Assembly (NCBI GenBank): GCA_013140465.1
Contig: JABFST010000016.1
Location: 1 to 16,046, forward strand
Length of the DNA stretch: 16,046 nucleotides
From: Methylococcaceae bacterium
GTDB taxonomy: Bacteria > Pseudomonadota > Gammaproteobacteria > Methylococcales > Methylomonadaceae
Direction of reading: 5' to 3'
Below the pieces are notes generated by a model. The model was not told where the DNA came from. It did not search any database and saw nothing but the letters and a program-made list of their open reading frames with translations. Shown here in pieces: positions 5,350-14,213 of the stretch. Position 1 is the stretch's first letter. Each line of letters begins with the position of its first letter. The position numbers and the translations under genes are program-made.

Positions 5350-5988
5350 ATGAAAAAAGTTTTTAAATATGCGGCGGTTATGCTGCTGCTAACAGGTGCA
5401 TCAGCTGCAAATGCTGGCGCGATATTGGCGAGTAGTACAGGCGCAACAGGCAACGTGAGCGTAACTGGATTTGCTGACGGCACTCCAAGCACGATTGATA
5501 TTTTGTTGACTTACACCAACAACCCCAACATCGACGTGACTAGCCAGCTTTATGTTGGACAACAATATAATTTCAACAGCACTTTCAATATTGTTGGCTT
5601 TAACAACGCCAATCCTAAATTTACTGTGACTGCACAAACTTCAGTCGGAATCGGTTCTACAGGCCTAAACCCATTCTTTAGCTCGATTTTCCCAGCTTCT
5701 GGTTCGCCACTGGGTCAATTTCAATTGGGTTCTAGCTTATTGAATTTGTTGTCTGTAACTAGCGGCGTTAGCGGCGGCAATGCCACTTTGTTATTGAGCA
5801 CCCAAGTTGTTAGCGGCAATATTTCTAACAATTTAACTAATATTGCGATTGGTCAAGGCCACCCCGGCACTGCAAATGCAACCTTTGACAACGGCACTAT
5901 TACCGTTACTCCAGAACCTGCTACCTTCTTGTTGATGGGTGCAGGCTTGGTGGGCTTGGCAGCAGCTAAAAAAAGAAAAGCTGCTTAA
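5350..5988 (+). CDS. PEP-CTERM sorting domain protein, paralog 2
   Basis: The 212-aa protein starts with almost the same signal peptide as paralog 1 (MKKVFKYAAVMLLLTGASAANA, cleavage likely near residue 22). It ends in TPEP at residues 187-190, the same ATFLLMGAGLVGLAA helix and a KKRKAA tail. Shared core blocks include VTGF, QTSVG, GSPLG, SGNIS, LTN and ANATF, so the two are full-length paralogs rather than proteins that merely share sorting signals. It too has no cysteine or tryptophan, few charges, and is rich in Ser, Thr, Asn and Gly. Start support is the GAGG ten bases upstream, inside a 36-base stretch identical in both genes (5335-5370 here). It has its own sigma-54 promoter and terminator. 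The exosortase and the polysaccharide genes it would depend on are not in the window. Specific function is unknown. Confidence 0.92.
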   Translation: MKKVFKYAAVMLLLTGASAANAGAILASSTGATGNVSVTGFADGTPSTIDILLTYTNNPNIDVTSQLYVGQQYNFNSTFNIVGFNNANPKFTVTAQTSVGIGSTGLNPFFSSIFPASGSPLGQFQLGSSLLNLLSVTSGVSGGNATLLLSTQVVSGNISNNLTNIAIGQGHPGTANATFDNGTITVTPEPATFLLMGAGLVGLAAAKKRKAA

Positions 5989-6005
5989 GACTAAACGGCT
6001 AGTAT

Positions 6006-6045
6006 AAAAAAGCCCTCCTCAAGCAATTGAGGGGGGCTTTTTTTT
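6006..6045. terminator. Bidirectional intrinsic terminator between PEP-CTERM paralog 2 and the sugar kinase
   Basis: GCCCTCCTCAA (6012-6022) pairs with TTGAGGGGGGC (6027-6037) around a GCAA loop, with one G-T wobble. Eight T residues follow on the plus strand (6038-6045), and six A residues before the stem (6006-6011) give a U-tract on the minus strand. It can therefore serve both convergent units; it is about 50 bp beyond the kinase stop codon. Confidence 0.88.
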
Positions 6046-6094
6046 GCCGCAATTTTAACGGCGGTGTTGGCTTGATAAGATATACGCCGATCAA

Positions 6095-6994
6095 TCAGGT
6101 GGCTGCGTTTTGGCTAGCCAAAAACGCACGATGCGCTGCTAAGCTAGGCAATCCAGGTCGCGCACCTGTTTGGGTGCAACATAAACTACCCGCCGCACTG
6201 GCATAACGCAAAATATCGGGCCAATCCATCCCTAATGCAACGGCGGCGGCAAACGCCCCATGAAAAGCATCGCCTGCCCCTGTCGTGTCGATGGCCTGTA
6301 CTGCAAATGCGGGTAATGCGCCATGTTCTTGCCCTCGTTGCCAAATCAACCCGTGTTCGCCTAAGGTGATGACGACTGTGGGCGCAACGCTGGCTAAACG
6401 GCTGAGTGCTGTTGCGGTATCTCCCGCCCATTGCCGGGCGAATTTTTCTGAGCAGACCAAATACTCAACCTGAGTCATTAAAGCTACGGTGCCGTCATGC
6501 ACTGAACCCGCATCCAAAACGCTAGGGATATGCTGGGGGCGGACATGAGCCAGCAGGGCTTTTGAGATTGAGGGTTCATGACCATCAAGCAACACGGTTT
6601 TTGCAGATACGCCGCTATAATCAACCGCTGTGTCGGGTAAGGCACGCGTTTGTCCTTTGTAATTGATTAATGCGCGTTTCCCGTTGGGTTTGACTAAAAC
6701 CGTAGCGAGTGGGGTAGGCGAGTCGCCGCGTACCAATAGCGTGGTGTCTACGCCGCAATCAAGAAATTCTTGCTGGTGTTTGTCGCCATACAAATCATTG
6801 CCCAAATACCCTGAAAAAGCGGCCTTAGCCCCTAGTTTGGCAATCGTAACGGCAGCGTTGGCAGCTGGGCCACCGCCACAGGCCAGCATATTTGTAGCGA
6901 CCATTTTTTCGTCGGCATCGGGGTGATGGCTGACATCAAAGACCAGATCATAACAGGCCAGCCCTACGCAAAGTACGTCGATACGCATGGTCAT
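6095..6994 (-). CDS. PfkB-family sugar kinase, sulfofructose kinase (YihV)-like subgroup
   Basis: This 299-aa protein is a ribokinase/PfkB-fold kinase. It has the N-terminal glycine-rich motif GGGPAANAA at residues 40-48 and the C-terminal signature DTTGAGDAFHG at 236-246, whose Asp242 is the expected catalytic base and whose GAGD forms the anion hole. The GGGPAA form, the INY segment (110-112) and the ending with C-T-x-x-G-x-R-x-G-x-P resemble, from memory, the E. coli sulfofructose kinase YihV more than classical ribokinases. Residue identity with YihV looks modest and no other sulfoquinovose gene is near, so the substrate is open. It starts nine bases after the metZ stop, last in the minus-strand series, and a perfect hairpin (6995-7014) abuts its start codon. 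A second ATG at 6988 is an equally possible start. A terminator lies downstream. Confidence 0.83.
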   Translation of the reverse strand: MTMRIDVLCVGLACYDLVFDVSHHPDADEKMVATNMLACGGGPAANAAVTIAKLGAKAAFSGYLGNDLYGDKHQQEFLDCGVDTTLLVRGDSPTPLATVLVKPNGKRALINYKGQTRALPDTAVDYSGVSAKTVLLDGHEPSISKALLAHVRPQHIPSVLDAGSVHDGTVALMTQVEYLVCSEKFARQWAGDTATALSRLASVAPTVVITLGEHGLIWQRGQEHGALPAFAVQAIDTTGAGDAFHGAFAAAVALGMDWPDILRYASAAGSLCCTQTGARPGLPSLAAHRAFLASQNAAT

Positions 6995-7014
6995 GGCTGG
7001 CGTTTACGCCAGCC
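6995..7014 (-). promoter_or_regulatory. Perfect hairpin spanning the metZ stop and abutting the kinase start codon
   Basis: GGCTGGCG (6995-7002) and CGCCAGCC (7007-7014) form an 8-bp GC-rich stem around a four-base loop. On the minus strand the loop contains the metZ stop TAA, and the stem ends one base before the kinase ATG at 6994. The nearest purine-rich Shine-Dalgarno-like stretch (AGAGGG) lies at its upstream side. There is no T-run, so it is not an intrinsic terminator. An effect on translation of the kinase is likely but unproven. Confidence 0.5.
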
Positions 7015-8188
7015 CTCTGAGCAAATCGGCTTTGATGTCAGCGATAGCTTCTAGCCCCACTGACACGCGCACTAAGCCGTCTTCAATACCCGCAGCGGCA
7101 CGCGCTTCGGGTGTCAAACGCCCATGCGTGGTGCTGGCAGGATGGGTGATCGTGGTTTTGACATCGCCTAAGTTGGCGGTGATGGATACCATGCGCGTGG
7201 CATCGATGAGTTGCCACGCCGCCGCTTTGCCACCCGCCAGTTCAAAACTGACAATACCGCCAAAGTGGCTTTGTTGGCGTTGTGCCAGTGCGTGTTGGGC
7301 ATGGGAGGCCAAGCCTGGGTAATGTACTTTGGCAACGCCCGGTTGTTGTTCCAGCCAACGCGCCAATGCAAAGGCATTATCACAATGCGCTTTCATGCGC
7401 ACCGCTAAGGTTTCTAGCCCCGACAAAAACACCCACGCATTAAACGGACTCATGCTGGCGCCGCCTGTGCGCAGATAAGGGTAGATGGCTTTTTCGATGA
7501 TGTCCTCGCTGGCAACGACCGCACCGCCTACGCAACGGCCTTGTCCGTCGATGTATTTGGTGGCGGAATGGACAATAATGTCAGCGCCCAGTTCCAGTGG
7601 TTTTTGCAGTGCGGGCGTACAAAAACAATTGTCAACAATCAACAAACAGCCGTGGGCATGGGCGATGTCGGCCAAGGCGGCTATATCGGCAATTTCGGTC
7701 AGCGGGTTGGACGGGGTTTCCAGAAACAAAAACCGCGTGTTCGGTTTTATCGCGGCGGCCCAGGCGGCGGTATCGGTTAAACCGACAAAATCGGTGCTCA
7801 CACCAAATTTGCCAAAGTAGTTTTGGAACAATAACACCGTGTTGCCAAATACCCCGCGCGAACACACGACATGATCGCCCGCTTTCAACAAGCCCATGCC
7901 GACCGCCATGATGGCTGCCATACCCGACGCAAAGCCCAAACAGCGCTCGCCTTTTTCCATAAGGGCTAAGCGTTCTTGAAAGGCATTGACGGTTGGGTTG
8001 GTAAAACGCGAGTAGATATTGCCCGGCACTTGTCCGGTAAAACGCAAAGCCGCGTCTTCGGCACTTTTAAACACATAACTGGAGGTCGTAAAAATGGGCA
8101 TACTATGCTCATCTTCATGGCTGCGCTTGTGTCCAGCACGAATGGCTTGTGTTTCTAAGGCGTAATCGTTCCAGTCTATGTCTTGCAT
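7004..8188 (-). CDS. metZ: O-succinylhomoserine sulfhydrylase
   Basis: MetZ is a PLP enzyme that joins O-succinylhomoserine and sulfide to give homocysteine, bypassing cystathionine. The 394-aa protein is a full-length Cys/Met-metabolism PLP enzyme (PF01053). It has YSRFTNPT at residues 59-66, the PLP-ring-contacting Asp186 in VDNCFCTP, and the Schiff-base lysine K211 in SATKYIDGQGR. That last form, with Asp-Gly-Gln-Gly-Arg, is typical of MetZ rather than MetB or MetC. Position directly downstream of purF is the arrangement known from Pseudomonas, which supports the assignment. The gap to purF is 33 bp, so co-transcription is likely. Function within the sulfhydrylase group is assigned by sequence pattern and context; an O-acetylhomoserine preference cannot be ruled out. 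Confidence 0.92.
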   Translation of the reverse strand: MQDIDWNDYALETQAIRAGHKRSHEDEHSMPIFTTSSYVFKSAEDAALRFTGQVPGNIYSRFTNPTVNAFQERLALMEKGERCLGFASGMAAIMAVGMGLLKAGDHVVCSRGVFGNTVLLFQNYFGKFGVSTDFVGLTDTAAWAAAIKPNTRFLFLETPSNPLTEIADIAALADIAHAHGCLLIVDNCFCTPALQKPLELGADIIVHSATKYIDGQGRCVGGAVVASEDIIEKAIYPYLRTGGASMSPFNAWVFLSGLETLAVRMKAHCDNAFALARWLEQQPGVAKVHYPGLASHAQHALAQRQQSHFGGIVSFELAGGKAAAWQLIDATRMVSITANLGDVKTTITHPASTTHGRLTPEARAAAGIEDGLVRVSVGLEAIADIKADLLRGLA

Positions 8189-8221
8189 GGGCTTATCGGT
8201 AAGGGTTAAACAAAAAGATGT

Positions 8222-9721
8222 TTATAACATTTCAATGATGGATTTTTCGCTGTTGCGTTCTGCTTGTGCGTTATCGTTGCGCAAGGTTTCTATACGGTTA
8301 AGATAGGCATCGTCTATATCGCCGGTAATATATTCTTGGCTAAAGCACGAGGTGTCAAAATGCTGGATGCTGTTATTGCCTTTACGCACGGCATCGATTA
8401 AATCATCTAAATCTTGATAGATTAATCGGTCTGCGCCTATCGCAACGCGCACTTCATCTTCGGTGCGGTCATGGGCAATGAGTTCATGGGCGGCGGGCAT
8501 GTCGATACCATAGACGTTCGGGTAGCGCACAGGCGGTGCGGCAGAAGCAAAATACACTTTTTTGGCTCCAGCATCGCGGGCCATTTGGATGATTTGCGCC
8601 GAGGTCGTACCCCGAACCACAGAGTCGTCAACAAGCAGGACATTTTTGCCGTCAAACTCCAAACCAATCGCATTCAGTTTTTGGCGGACGGATTTTTCGC
8701 GCATTTTTTGCCCGGGCATGATGAAAGTACGCCCGATATAGCGGTTTTTCATAAAGCCTTCGCGGTATTTCACGCCTAGCTTGTTAGCCATTTGCAAAGC
8801 CGCCGTGCGGCTGGTGTCAGGTATCGGGATGACCACGTCGATGTCGTAATCAGGCCAAACCCGCAGTACTTTTTCGGCGAGTTTGTCGCCCATGCGCATT
8901 CTGGCTTTATAAACAGAGATATTGTCGATAATCGAATCCGGGCGCGCAAAATAAACGTATTCAAAAATACAAGGGCAATGGTCGATGGTGTCGGCGCATT
9001 GTTGGCTGTGCAGTATGCCGGATTCTTCTATAAACACCGCCTCACCCGGGGCGATGTCGCGGATCACGTCAAAGCCCAGCACATCCAAGGCGACGCTTTC
9101 CGAGGCGATCATATAATCGGGGCCTGACTCGGTATCTCTGACACCATAGACAGCAGGGCGTATGCCATGCGGATCGCGAAACCCTAAAATGCCATAACCA
9201 GCAATCATGATGACGACGGCATAAGCGCCACGGCAGCGTTTATGCACGCCTTTAACGGCCTCAAAGACATCCGCAACGGTCAAGTCCAGCTTGCCCAAAG
9301 TTTGCAGCTCGTGGGCAAACACGTTTAACAACACTTCGGAATCGGAATCGGTGTTGATATGGCGTTGGTCTTCTACAAACAACGCCCGTTTCAGCTCTTC
9401 GGTGTTGGTCAAGTTACCGTTATGGGCCAAAGTGAGGCCAAACGGCGAGTTGACATAAAACGGTTGCGCCTCTGCCGAACTGGTGCAGCCAGCCGTAGGG
9501 TAACGCACATGCGCTATGCCCATATTGCCCTTAAGCTTAAGCATTTGCGCATTGTTAAAAACATCGCGGGTCAGGCCATTGTCTTTGCGCAAATGCAGCC
9601 GTCCACGCTCACAGGTGACGATGCCCGCAGCATCTTGACCACGGTGTTGCAAGACTGTCAGGGCATCATAGAGTTCCTGATTAACAGCTTGATGGGAAAC
9701 GATACCAGCAATACCACACAT
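8222..9721 (-). CDS. purF: Amidophosphoribosyltransferase
   Basis: PurF makes 5-phosphoribosylamine from PRPP and glutamine, the first committed step of purine synthesis. The 499-aa product starts MCGIAGI, so that removal of Met exposes the catalytic Cys2 of the class II glutaminase domain. This is the E. coli-type enzyme without a cleaved propeptide. The glutaminase domain continues with [11 protein letters not shown] and LAHNGNLTN (about 98-106). The phosphoribosyltransferase domain carries the PRPP motif [14 protein letters not shown] at 361-374. The reading frame stays open 43 codons upstream of this ATG, but that extension has no family resemblance and runs into cvpA, so I place the start at 9721. 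No good Shine-Dalgarno is visible. The 67-bp gap to cvpA holds a TATAAT-like hexamer (9734-9739, minus strand) without a convincing -35 box. It follows cvpA, as in E. coli. Confidence 0.96.
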   Translation of the reverse strand: MCGIAGIVSHQAVNQELYDALTVLQHRGQDAAGIVTCERGRLHLRKDNGLTRDVFNNAQMLKLKGNMGIAHVRYPTAGCTSSAEAQPFYVNSPFGLTLAHNGNLTNTEELKRALFVEDQRHINTDSDSEVLLNVFAHELQTLGKLDLTVADVFEAVKGVHKRCRGAYAVVIMIAGYGILGFRDPHGIRPAVYGVRDTESGPDYMIASESVALDVLGFDVIRDIAPGEAVFIEESGILHSQQCADTIDHCPCIFEYVYFARPDSIIDNISVYKARMRMGDKLAEKVLRVWPDYDIDVVIPIPDTSRTAALQMANKLGVKYREGFMKNRYIGRTFIMPGQKMREKSVRQKLNAIGLEFDGKNVLLVDDSVVRGTTSAQIIQMARDAGAKKVYFASAAPPVRYPNVYGIDMPAAHELIAHDRTEDEVRVAIGADRLIYQDLDDLIDAVRKGNNSIQHFDTSCFSQEYITGDIDDAYLNRIETLRNDNAQAERNSEKSIIEML

Positions 9722-9788
9722 TATTTGTACCCGATTATAAGAGTTATTGTAACGGTTTGCCCTACAGGCAGACGGAGAGGCTGCTGGT

Positions 9789-10283
9789 CTAGCGATAATG
9801 GATCTGGTCAGTGAAAGCTGACGGGATATGATCGCGCAACCAAACGGCACTGTGTTGGAAAGGGGGGAGAAATCTAGATTCTTGCCACCATTTGTCTTTA
9901 GGTAAGGACGTAAGCCCCGCCAAAGTAATCAATATCATTATCGTCAACAAACCATGTACTGCACCCATGATGAGTCCGCCTAGCCGCTCGAAAACCGATA
10001 ATTTAGGTTTTTGCAGCGTTTCGCCTAATAGCAAACGGATGATTTGCCCTATAGATAAAGTTATCACAAATAATAAGGCAAACGCGGCGGTGAGTTTGGT
10101 CAGTTTATGGCTGATGTAAGGTGTCAGGTATAGTGAAAATTCACCGCTGAAACTTAGGCTCACAATCATCGCGACTATCCAAAAAAACAACGAATAGGTC
10201 TCTAGGCGATAACCCCGCGCCAAGCCTACAACCAGGCTCATCGCCAGCAAGCCTAGCATGGCGTAGTCTATCCAGATCATCAT
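9789..10283 (-). CDS. cvpA: CvpA family inner-membrane protein
   Basis: The 164-aa protein begins [20 protein letters not shown] and has four predicted helices, near residues 8-26, 32-52, 67-88 and 105-127. Between helices it keeps the family pattern GLARGYRLE and [18 protein letters not shown] (PF02674). CvpA was named for its need in colicin V production in E. coli. Its cellular role is still unclear, though later work in enteric bacteria links it to envelope stress tolerance. It sits directly before purF, the classic linkage. The ATG is 21 bp after the SPOR gene stop; the second ATG at 10280 is an equally possible start. Confidence 0.9.
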   Translation of the reverse strand: MMIWIDYAMLGLLAMSLVVGLARGYRLETYSLFFWIVAMIVSLSFSGEFSLYLTPYISHKLTKLTAAFALLFVITLSIGQIIRLLLGETLQKPKLSVFERLGGLIMGAVHGLLTIMILITLAGLTSLPKDKWWQESRFLPPFQHSAVWLRDHIPSAFTDQIHYR

Positions 10284-10304
10284 CAGTAATGGTTTAATGA
10301 TCCG

Positions 10305-11114
10305 TTATTCGGCAATGAGTAAGGAAGAGACATTTTGGCTATCAACTTTTGCCTTCATTTCCAAGGCGCGCTTTTTGTCTAAGATCGGCCCTACTTTTAG
10401 GCGGAACATGCCTTTAGACGAATCCAAACGCACAGGCAAACCTTGTTTGCGTAAGGTTTCCATCAGTGCCAAAGCGTTTTCTTTTTTACTGAAGGTACCC
10501 GCTTGTATTGACCAACGGCTAAATTCTGGCGTAGGCTTGGCGGTTTTGTCACTTACTTTAGTACTGGGTTTGGCGCTAGTGTCTGTTGTGGGTTTAGGTT
10601 TTTTAGGGGCAACCGCTGTGCTGCCGTTGTCTATCGCGGTCACTTGGGGTTTAACTTTGGGTTTTTTCGTGACGGCGGGTTTGCTTGGGGCTGGGTCTTC
10701 ATCGACTATGCCTGTGTCCAGTGTCTCATTGTCGTCAACGGGTTCTTCGCTAGGCGGCACAAACTCGGTTTCTTGTGCAGGGTCTTTAGGTTCTTCATCA
10801 ATCACCGCCACCTCAGCTTGAGGTTCAGTGGCAGGGGGCAGAGTGTTGGCGGCAGACAACTCAGCTTCTTCTTTAGTCTCAATGACTGTTTCAGAGCCTG
10901 AATCGGGTGCGTTTAACACAGGATTGGCGTTGGTGGGTAATTTGTTGGCCGAGGTTTCGCCTGTGTTGAGCGGTGTTGTAGGAATAGCCAAGTTATTGCT
11001 AACGGTTTGTCCGTTATTTTCAACGGGGTCATCAAATAGCATAGGAATAAAAATGGCAGCCAGGGCTGTAACTACGACTGCGCCAATTAAGCGTTGTTTT
11101 AATTCGGGATTCAT
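10305..11114 (-). CDS. SPOR domain protein, DedD-like
   Basis: The 269-aa protein has a short cytoplasmic N-terminus, one membrane helix at about residues 10-27 (LIGAVVVTALAAIFIPMLFDD) and a long low-complexity periplasmic linker rich in Pro, Thr, Glu, Asp and Lys. It ends in a SPOR domain at about 198-269, starting FSRWSIQAGTFSKKENALAL. SPOR domains bind glycan strands lacking stem peptides at the division septum, and DedD supports septal peptidoglycan synthesis. The position between folC and cvpA is that of dedD in E. coli and of its counterpart in Pseudomonas, so orthology is likely even though the linker is not conserved. The start lies nine bases after the folC stop, with AGGTGA over that stop as ribosome-binding site. 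Confidence 0.9.
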   Translation of the reverse strand: MNPELKQRLIGAVVVTALAAIFIPMLFDDPVENNGQTVSNNLAIPTTPLNTGETSANKLPTNANPVLNAPDSGSETVIETKEEAELSAANTLPPATEPQAEVAVIDEEPKDPAQETEFVPPSEEPVDDNETLDTGIVDEDPAPSKPAVTKKPKVKPQVTAIDNGSTAVAPKKPKPTTDTSAKPSTKVSDKTAKPTPEFSRWSIQAGTFSKKENALALMETLRKQGLPVRLDSSKGMFRLKVGPILDKKRALEMKAKVDSQNVSSLLIAE

Positions 11115-11123
11115 TTTATCAAC

Positions 11124-12395
11124 TCACCTGTTCTCAAATTCATTCAAACAATCAGACACTAAAAAGAAAGAGCCAAAAACCAACAGCAAATCATCCGATT
11201 GTGCTTGGCTAGTTGCGGCTTCGTAGGCACTTTTAAAACCAGAAAACCCAAAATGGCTGCGCCGGATACCACATTCGGCAAACAGTTTCTGCATCATAGT
11301 CTCGGTGGCGGCACGCGGATTGCCCAAAGGGGCGAAAAACCAGTCATAAACGACAGGGTTCATTAGCTGGAGTACGGTGCTTATGTCTTTGTCTTTCATC
11401 ATCGAAAAGATCGCATGGATCTTTTTGTCAGGAAAGTGCGCCGCAAGATAGTCCACCAAGGTTTTAACTGCCTCGGGATTATGGCCGACATCAAGTAAGA
11501 GTGGGATTTTATCACTAATTAGCTGAAAACGACCGAGTAACTGGGTATTTTTAAGGCCATTGCGGATAGAGCTGTCAGCAACAGGTAGGCTAGGTTCCAG
11601 TAACTTGACCGCCAAAATGGCTGCCGAAGCATTGCGGTATTGGTGTTCGCCTTTTAAGCTGGGTTCGGGCAAGTTGCTAATGCTGTGCTTACCGGCCCAC
11701 CATTCCCAGCCATCAGCTTGTTTGTTATAGCCAAAATCTTGGTTGATGCAGTACAGTGTGGCGTTTTTATCATGCGCCGTTTGTACTACAGATGCGGGCG
11801 GTTGCAAATCGCCAATAATCGCGGGGGTTGTGGCGCGGAAAATGCCGGCTTTTTCGCGGCCTATGGCTTCGCGGGTTGCGCCTAGCCAATCGACGTGGTC
11901 TATGCCTATGCTGCTAATCAGGGCAATATCAGGATCGACAATGTTGACGGCATCCAGTCTGCCGCCTAAGCCGACCTCCAATAATTGGATGTCCACGTCG
12001 GCGCGGCGGAAGATGTCCAGTGCCGTTAAAGTGCCAAATTCAAAATAACTTAGAGAGGTGTCGCCGCGTACATTTTCTATGCGGGCAAAGGTTGCGCAGA
12101 TGCACTCGTCAGAGACTGGCGTGCCGTCTATTTTTATGCGCTCGTTATATTTTAAGATATGCGGTGATGAATACGCGCCGACACGGTAGCCTTCGGCCCT
12201 GTATATCGCCTCTAGGTAAGCGATACAAGAGCCTTTGCCATTAGTGCCGGCAACCGTAATTGTCGTAGGTTTGCTGCGTTTGGGATTAAGGGCGTGGTAA
12301 ACCCGCGCCACCCGTTCCAAGCCTAAATCGATGGCTAAAGGATGTAGGCTTTCTTGCCAATCCAGCCATGCCCTTAGCGTGTTAAAGCGCGTCAT
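11124..12395 (-). CDS. folC: Bifunctional dihydrofolate synthase / folylpolyglutamate synthase
   Basis: FolC adds L-glutamate to dihydropteroate and to tetrahydrofolates, an ATP-dependent Mur-ligase-type reaction in the cytoplasm. The 423-aa protein has the P-loop GTNGKGS near residues 50-56, the following SSPHILKYNERIKIDG segment, LLEVGLGGRLDAVN, the Mg-site region GIDHVDWLG, and the C-terminal LLDVGHNPEA motif. Length is normal for the family. It lies between accD and the SPOR gene, with a 24-bp gap to accD; the start region RFNTLRAWLDWQESLHP is that of gammaproteobacterial FolC. Both activities are expected from the family but cannot be told apart here. Confidence 0.95.
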   Translation of the reverse strand: MTRFNTLRAWLDWQESLHPLAIDLGLERVARVYHALNPKRSKPTTITVAGTNGKGSCIAYLEAIYRAEGYRVGAYSSPHILKYNERIKIDGTPVSDECICATFARIENVRGDTSLSYFEFGTLTALDIFRRADVDIQLLEVGLGGRLDAVNIVDPDIALISSIGIDHVDWLGATREAIGREKAGIFRATTPAIIGDLQPPASVVQTAHDKNATLYCINQDFGYNKQADGWEWWAGKHSISNLPEPSLKGEHQYRNASAAILAVKLLEPSLPVADSSIRNGLKNTQLLGRFQLISDKIPLLLDVGHNPEAVKTLVDYLAAHFPDKKIHAIFSMMKDKDISTVLQLMNPVVYDWFFAPLGNPRAATETMMQKLFAECGIRRSHFGFSGFKSAYEAATSQAQSDDLLLVFGSFFLVSDCLNEFENR

Positions 12396-12419
12396 TGGCC
12401 GAATGCTTGCAAGGCCGGA

Positions 12420-13352
12420 TTAGTCTTGTTCGGGCTGGCGTTCAACAGCAGGTTCAACGTCAGTGCTGGTGGCAATCAGGTGCGGTGTGGGCTTGGCTTT
12501 TCCCGCCGTTAAGATGGACAAGACGCTGAACACTTTGTCACGGATTTCACGCCTGTCAACAATCATATCAATAGCACCATGCTCTTGTAAAAACTCGCTA
12601 CGTTGGAAACCTTCGGGCAGTTTTTCGCGTACTGTTTGCTCGATGACCCTAGGGCCGGCAAAGCCGATTAAGGCGTTGGGTTCGGCAATATTGATGTCAC
12701 CCAACATGGCTAGGCTGGCAGAAACGCCGCCCATAGTAGGGTCGGTCATAAAAGAGATATAAGGCAAGCCCGCGACTGAAAGCTTGGTTAATGCCGCACT
12801 GGTTTTTGCCATTTGGAACAAAGAAAACAACGACTCCTGCATTCTCGCCCCGCCACTGGCGGTAAAGACAATAAAGGGAATGCCCAGCTCAACGCTTTTG
12901 TTGACCCCACGCACAAAGCGTTCGCCTACGACAGAACCCATAGAGCCGCCCATAAAGCTAAAGTCAAATGCGGCAGCGACGATGTCGTTACCTTTGAGTT
13001 TGCCTTTCATGACCACGAGCGCATCGGTTTCTTTAGTTTGTTTTTGCGCTTGCAACACGCGGTCTTTGTATTTTTTGGTGTCCTTAAATTTTAACGGATC
13101 CATAGGCTTAATATTTTTGCCGATTTCTTCACGCCCCGCCTCATCCAAAAACATATCCAGGCGCACGCGTGCAGAAATGCGCATGTGATGGTCGCATTTA
13201 GGGCATACGCTGAGGTTTCTTTCCAGCTCAGTGTTATACAAGATGGCGTTACAACTAGGGCATTTGGTCCACAAACCTTCCGGCACTGTGCCGCGTTTGC
13301 TGGAACGTTCAGTCCTAATGGTTTTGGGCAGTAAAATCTCAAACCAGCTCAT
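12420..13352 (-). CDS. accD: Acetyl-CoA carboxylase carboxyltransferase subunit beta
   Basis: AccD pairs with AccA to move the carboxyl group from biotin to acetyl-CoA, giving malonyl-CoA for fatty acid synthesis. The 310-aa protein has the N-terminal zinc ribbon with Cys31, Cys34, Cys50 and Cys53 (CPSC and CPKC). A crotonase-type carboxyltransferase core follows, with [22 protein letters not shown] and [10 protein letters not shown]. The C-terminal tail after about residue 285 is Pro/Glu-rich and probably disordered. The ATG is two bases after the trpA stop, with GGAG inside the end of trpA as ribosome-binding site, which suggests coupling to trpA. accA is not in the window. Confidence 0.97.
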   Translation of the reverse strand: MSWFEILLPKTIRTERSSKRGTVPEGLWTKCPSCNAILYNTELERNLSVCPKCDHHMRISARVRLDMFLDEAGREEIGKNIKPMDPLKFKDTKKYKDRVLQAQKQTKETDALVVMKGKLKGNDIVAAAFDFSFMGGSMGSVVGERFVRGVNKSVELGIPFIVFTASGGARMQESLFSLFQMAKTSAALTKLSVAGLPYISFMTDPTMGGVSASLAMLGDINIAEPNALIGFAGPRVIEQTVREKLPEGFQRSEFLQEHGAIDMIVDRREIRDKVFSVLSILTAGKAKPTPHLIATSTDVEPAVERQPEQD

Positions 13353-13354
13353 GG

Positions 13355-14182
13355 TTATAATTCTCCAACAGTCTGTTGCGTGCTATCTAAGGTTTGGCGT
13401 ATGGATGTCAGCAAGGCAATGATTTCGTTTTGGGCTAGTTCGGGGTCATCCAAATGCGCTTCAATTTTGCTGATGAGCGCACTGCCAATTACCACGCCGT
13501 CGCCTAAATGGGCTATAGCATTGGCGGTGTCAGCATCTTTGACACCAAAACCGATGGCAATAGGTAGTTGGGTGTTGGCCCGGATTTGTTGCAGTTTGTG
13601 TTCAACATCGGCAATGTTTAAATGCCCTGCACCCGTAACCCCTTTTAACGACACATAATAAATGTAGCCGCTGCCCGCCGCATCCATTTTTTGTACACGT
13701 TCGCTGCTGCTGTTAGGGGCCAACAGAAAAATAGGGTCTATGCCCCGCGCTTTTAATAAGGCAGTGCATTCTGCACCTTCTTCAGGCGGCAAATCGACCG
13801 TGAGTACACCGTCTATGTCGGCGCGTTGGGCGGCATTGGCAAAACCTTCGTAAGTCATGGCTTCAATGGGGTTGAGATAACCCATCAGCACCAGCGGTGT
13901 GGTTTGGTTGGTTTTGCGGAACTCCGCAGCCACTTCCAAAGTGCGGCGTAGGCTCATTTTATGGGCCAAGGCGCGTTCGCTGGCGCGTTGGATCACCGGG
14001 CCGTCTGCCATAGGGTCAGAGAACGGTACGCCCAGTTCGATCACGTCCACACCCGCAGCGACCATCGCGTGCATAAGTGGCACGGTGAAGTGCGGGTTAG
14101 GGTCGCCCGCCGTGACAAACGGGATTAACGCCTTGCGTCCGTTTTGGGCCAGTTCGGCAAAAGTGGCGGCTAATCGGCTCAT
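13355..14182 (-). CDS. trpA: Tryptophan synthase alpha chain
   Basis: TrpA cleaves indole-3-glycerol phosphate to indole and glyceraldehyde 3-phosphate within the TrpA2B2 complex. The 275-aa TIM-barrel protein carries the catalytic residues Glu49 ([10 protein letters not shown]) and Asp60 (MADGP) at the same numbers as E. coli TrpA when the start is placed at the ATG at 14182. AGAGG eight bases before that ATG supports this choice. The frame stays open 34 codons further up, into the end of trpB, but that part is unlike TrpA and is rejected. Phosphate-binding glycines are seen in GFGVKD and GVVIGSAL. It follows trpB after 31 bp and precedes accD by two bases. Confidence 0.97.
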   Translation of the reverse strand: MSRLAATFAELAQNGRKALIPFVTAGDPNPHFTVPLMHAMVAAGVDVIELGVPFSDPMADGPVIQRASERALAHKMSLRRTLEVAAEFRKTNQTTPLVLMGYLNPIEAMTYEGFANAAQRADIDGVLTVDLPPEEGAECTALLKARGIDPIFLLAPNSSSERVQKMDAAGSGYIYYVSLKGVTGAGHLNIADVEHKLQQIRANTQLPIAIGFGVKDADTANAIAHLGDGVVIGSALISKIEAHLDDPELAQNEIIALLTSIRQTLDSTQQTVGEL

Positions 14183-14213
14183 ATCAGTACCTCTATTGGT
14201 AGTCCTTGGATGC

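Noticed and set aside
9734..9760. Sigma-70 promoter and PurR-like operator before purF
   Set aside because: TATAAT is present, but no acceptable -35 at 16-18 bp, and the GCAAACCGTT stretch matches the E. coli PUR box only partly. Too weak to annotate.
9722..9850. 43-residue N-terminal extension of PurF
   Set aside because: The family needs Cys directly after the initiator Met in E. coli-type PurF; the extension overlaps cvpA and does not look like the short propeptide of Bacillus-type PurF.
10297..10821. 174-aa plus-strand open frame opposite the SPOR gene
   Set aside because: It is antisense to a low-complexity, repetitive Pro/Thr/Glu linker, which creates open frames by composition; no ribosome-binding site or family resemblance.
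12396..12419. GGCC...GGCC symmetry in the accD-folC gap
   Set aside because: The stem is only four base pairs with a long interior and no T-run; it is not convincing as a terminator or operator.
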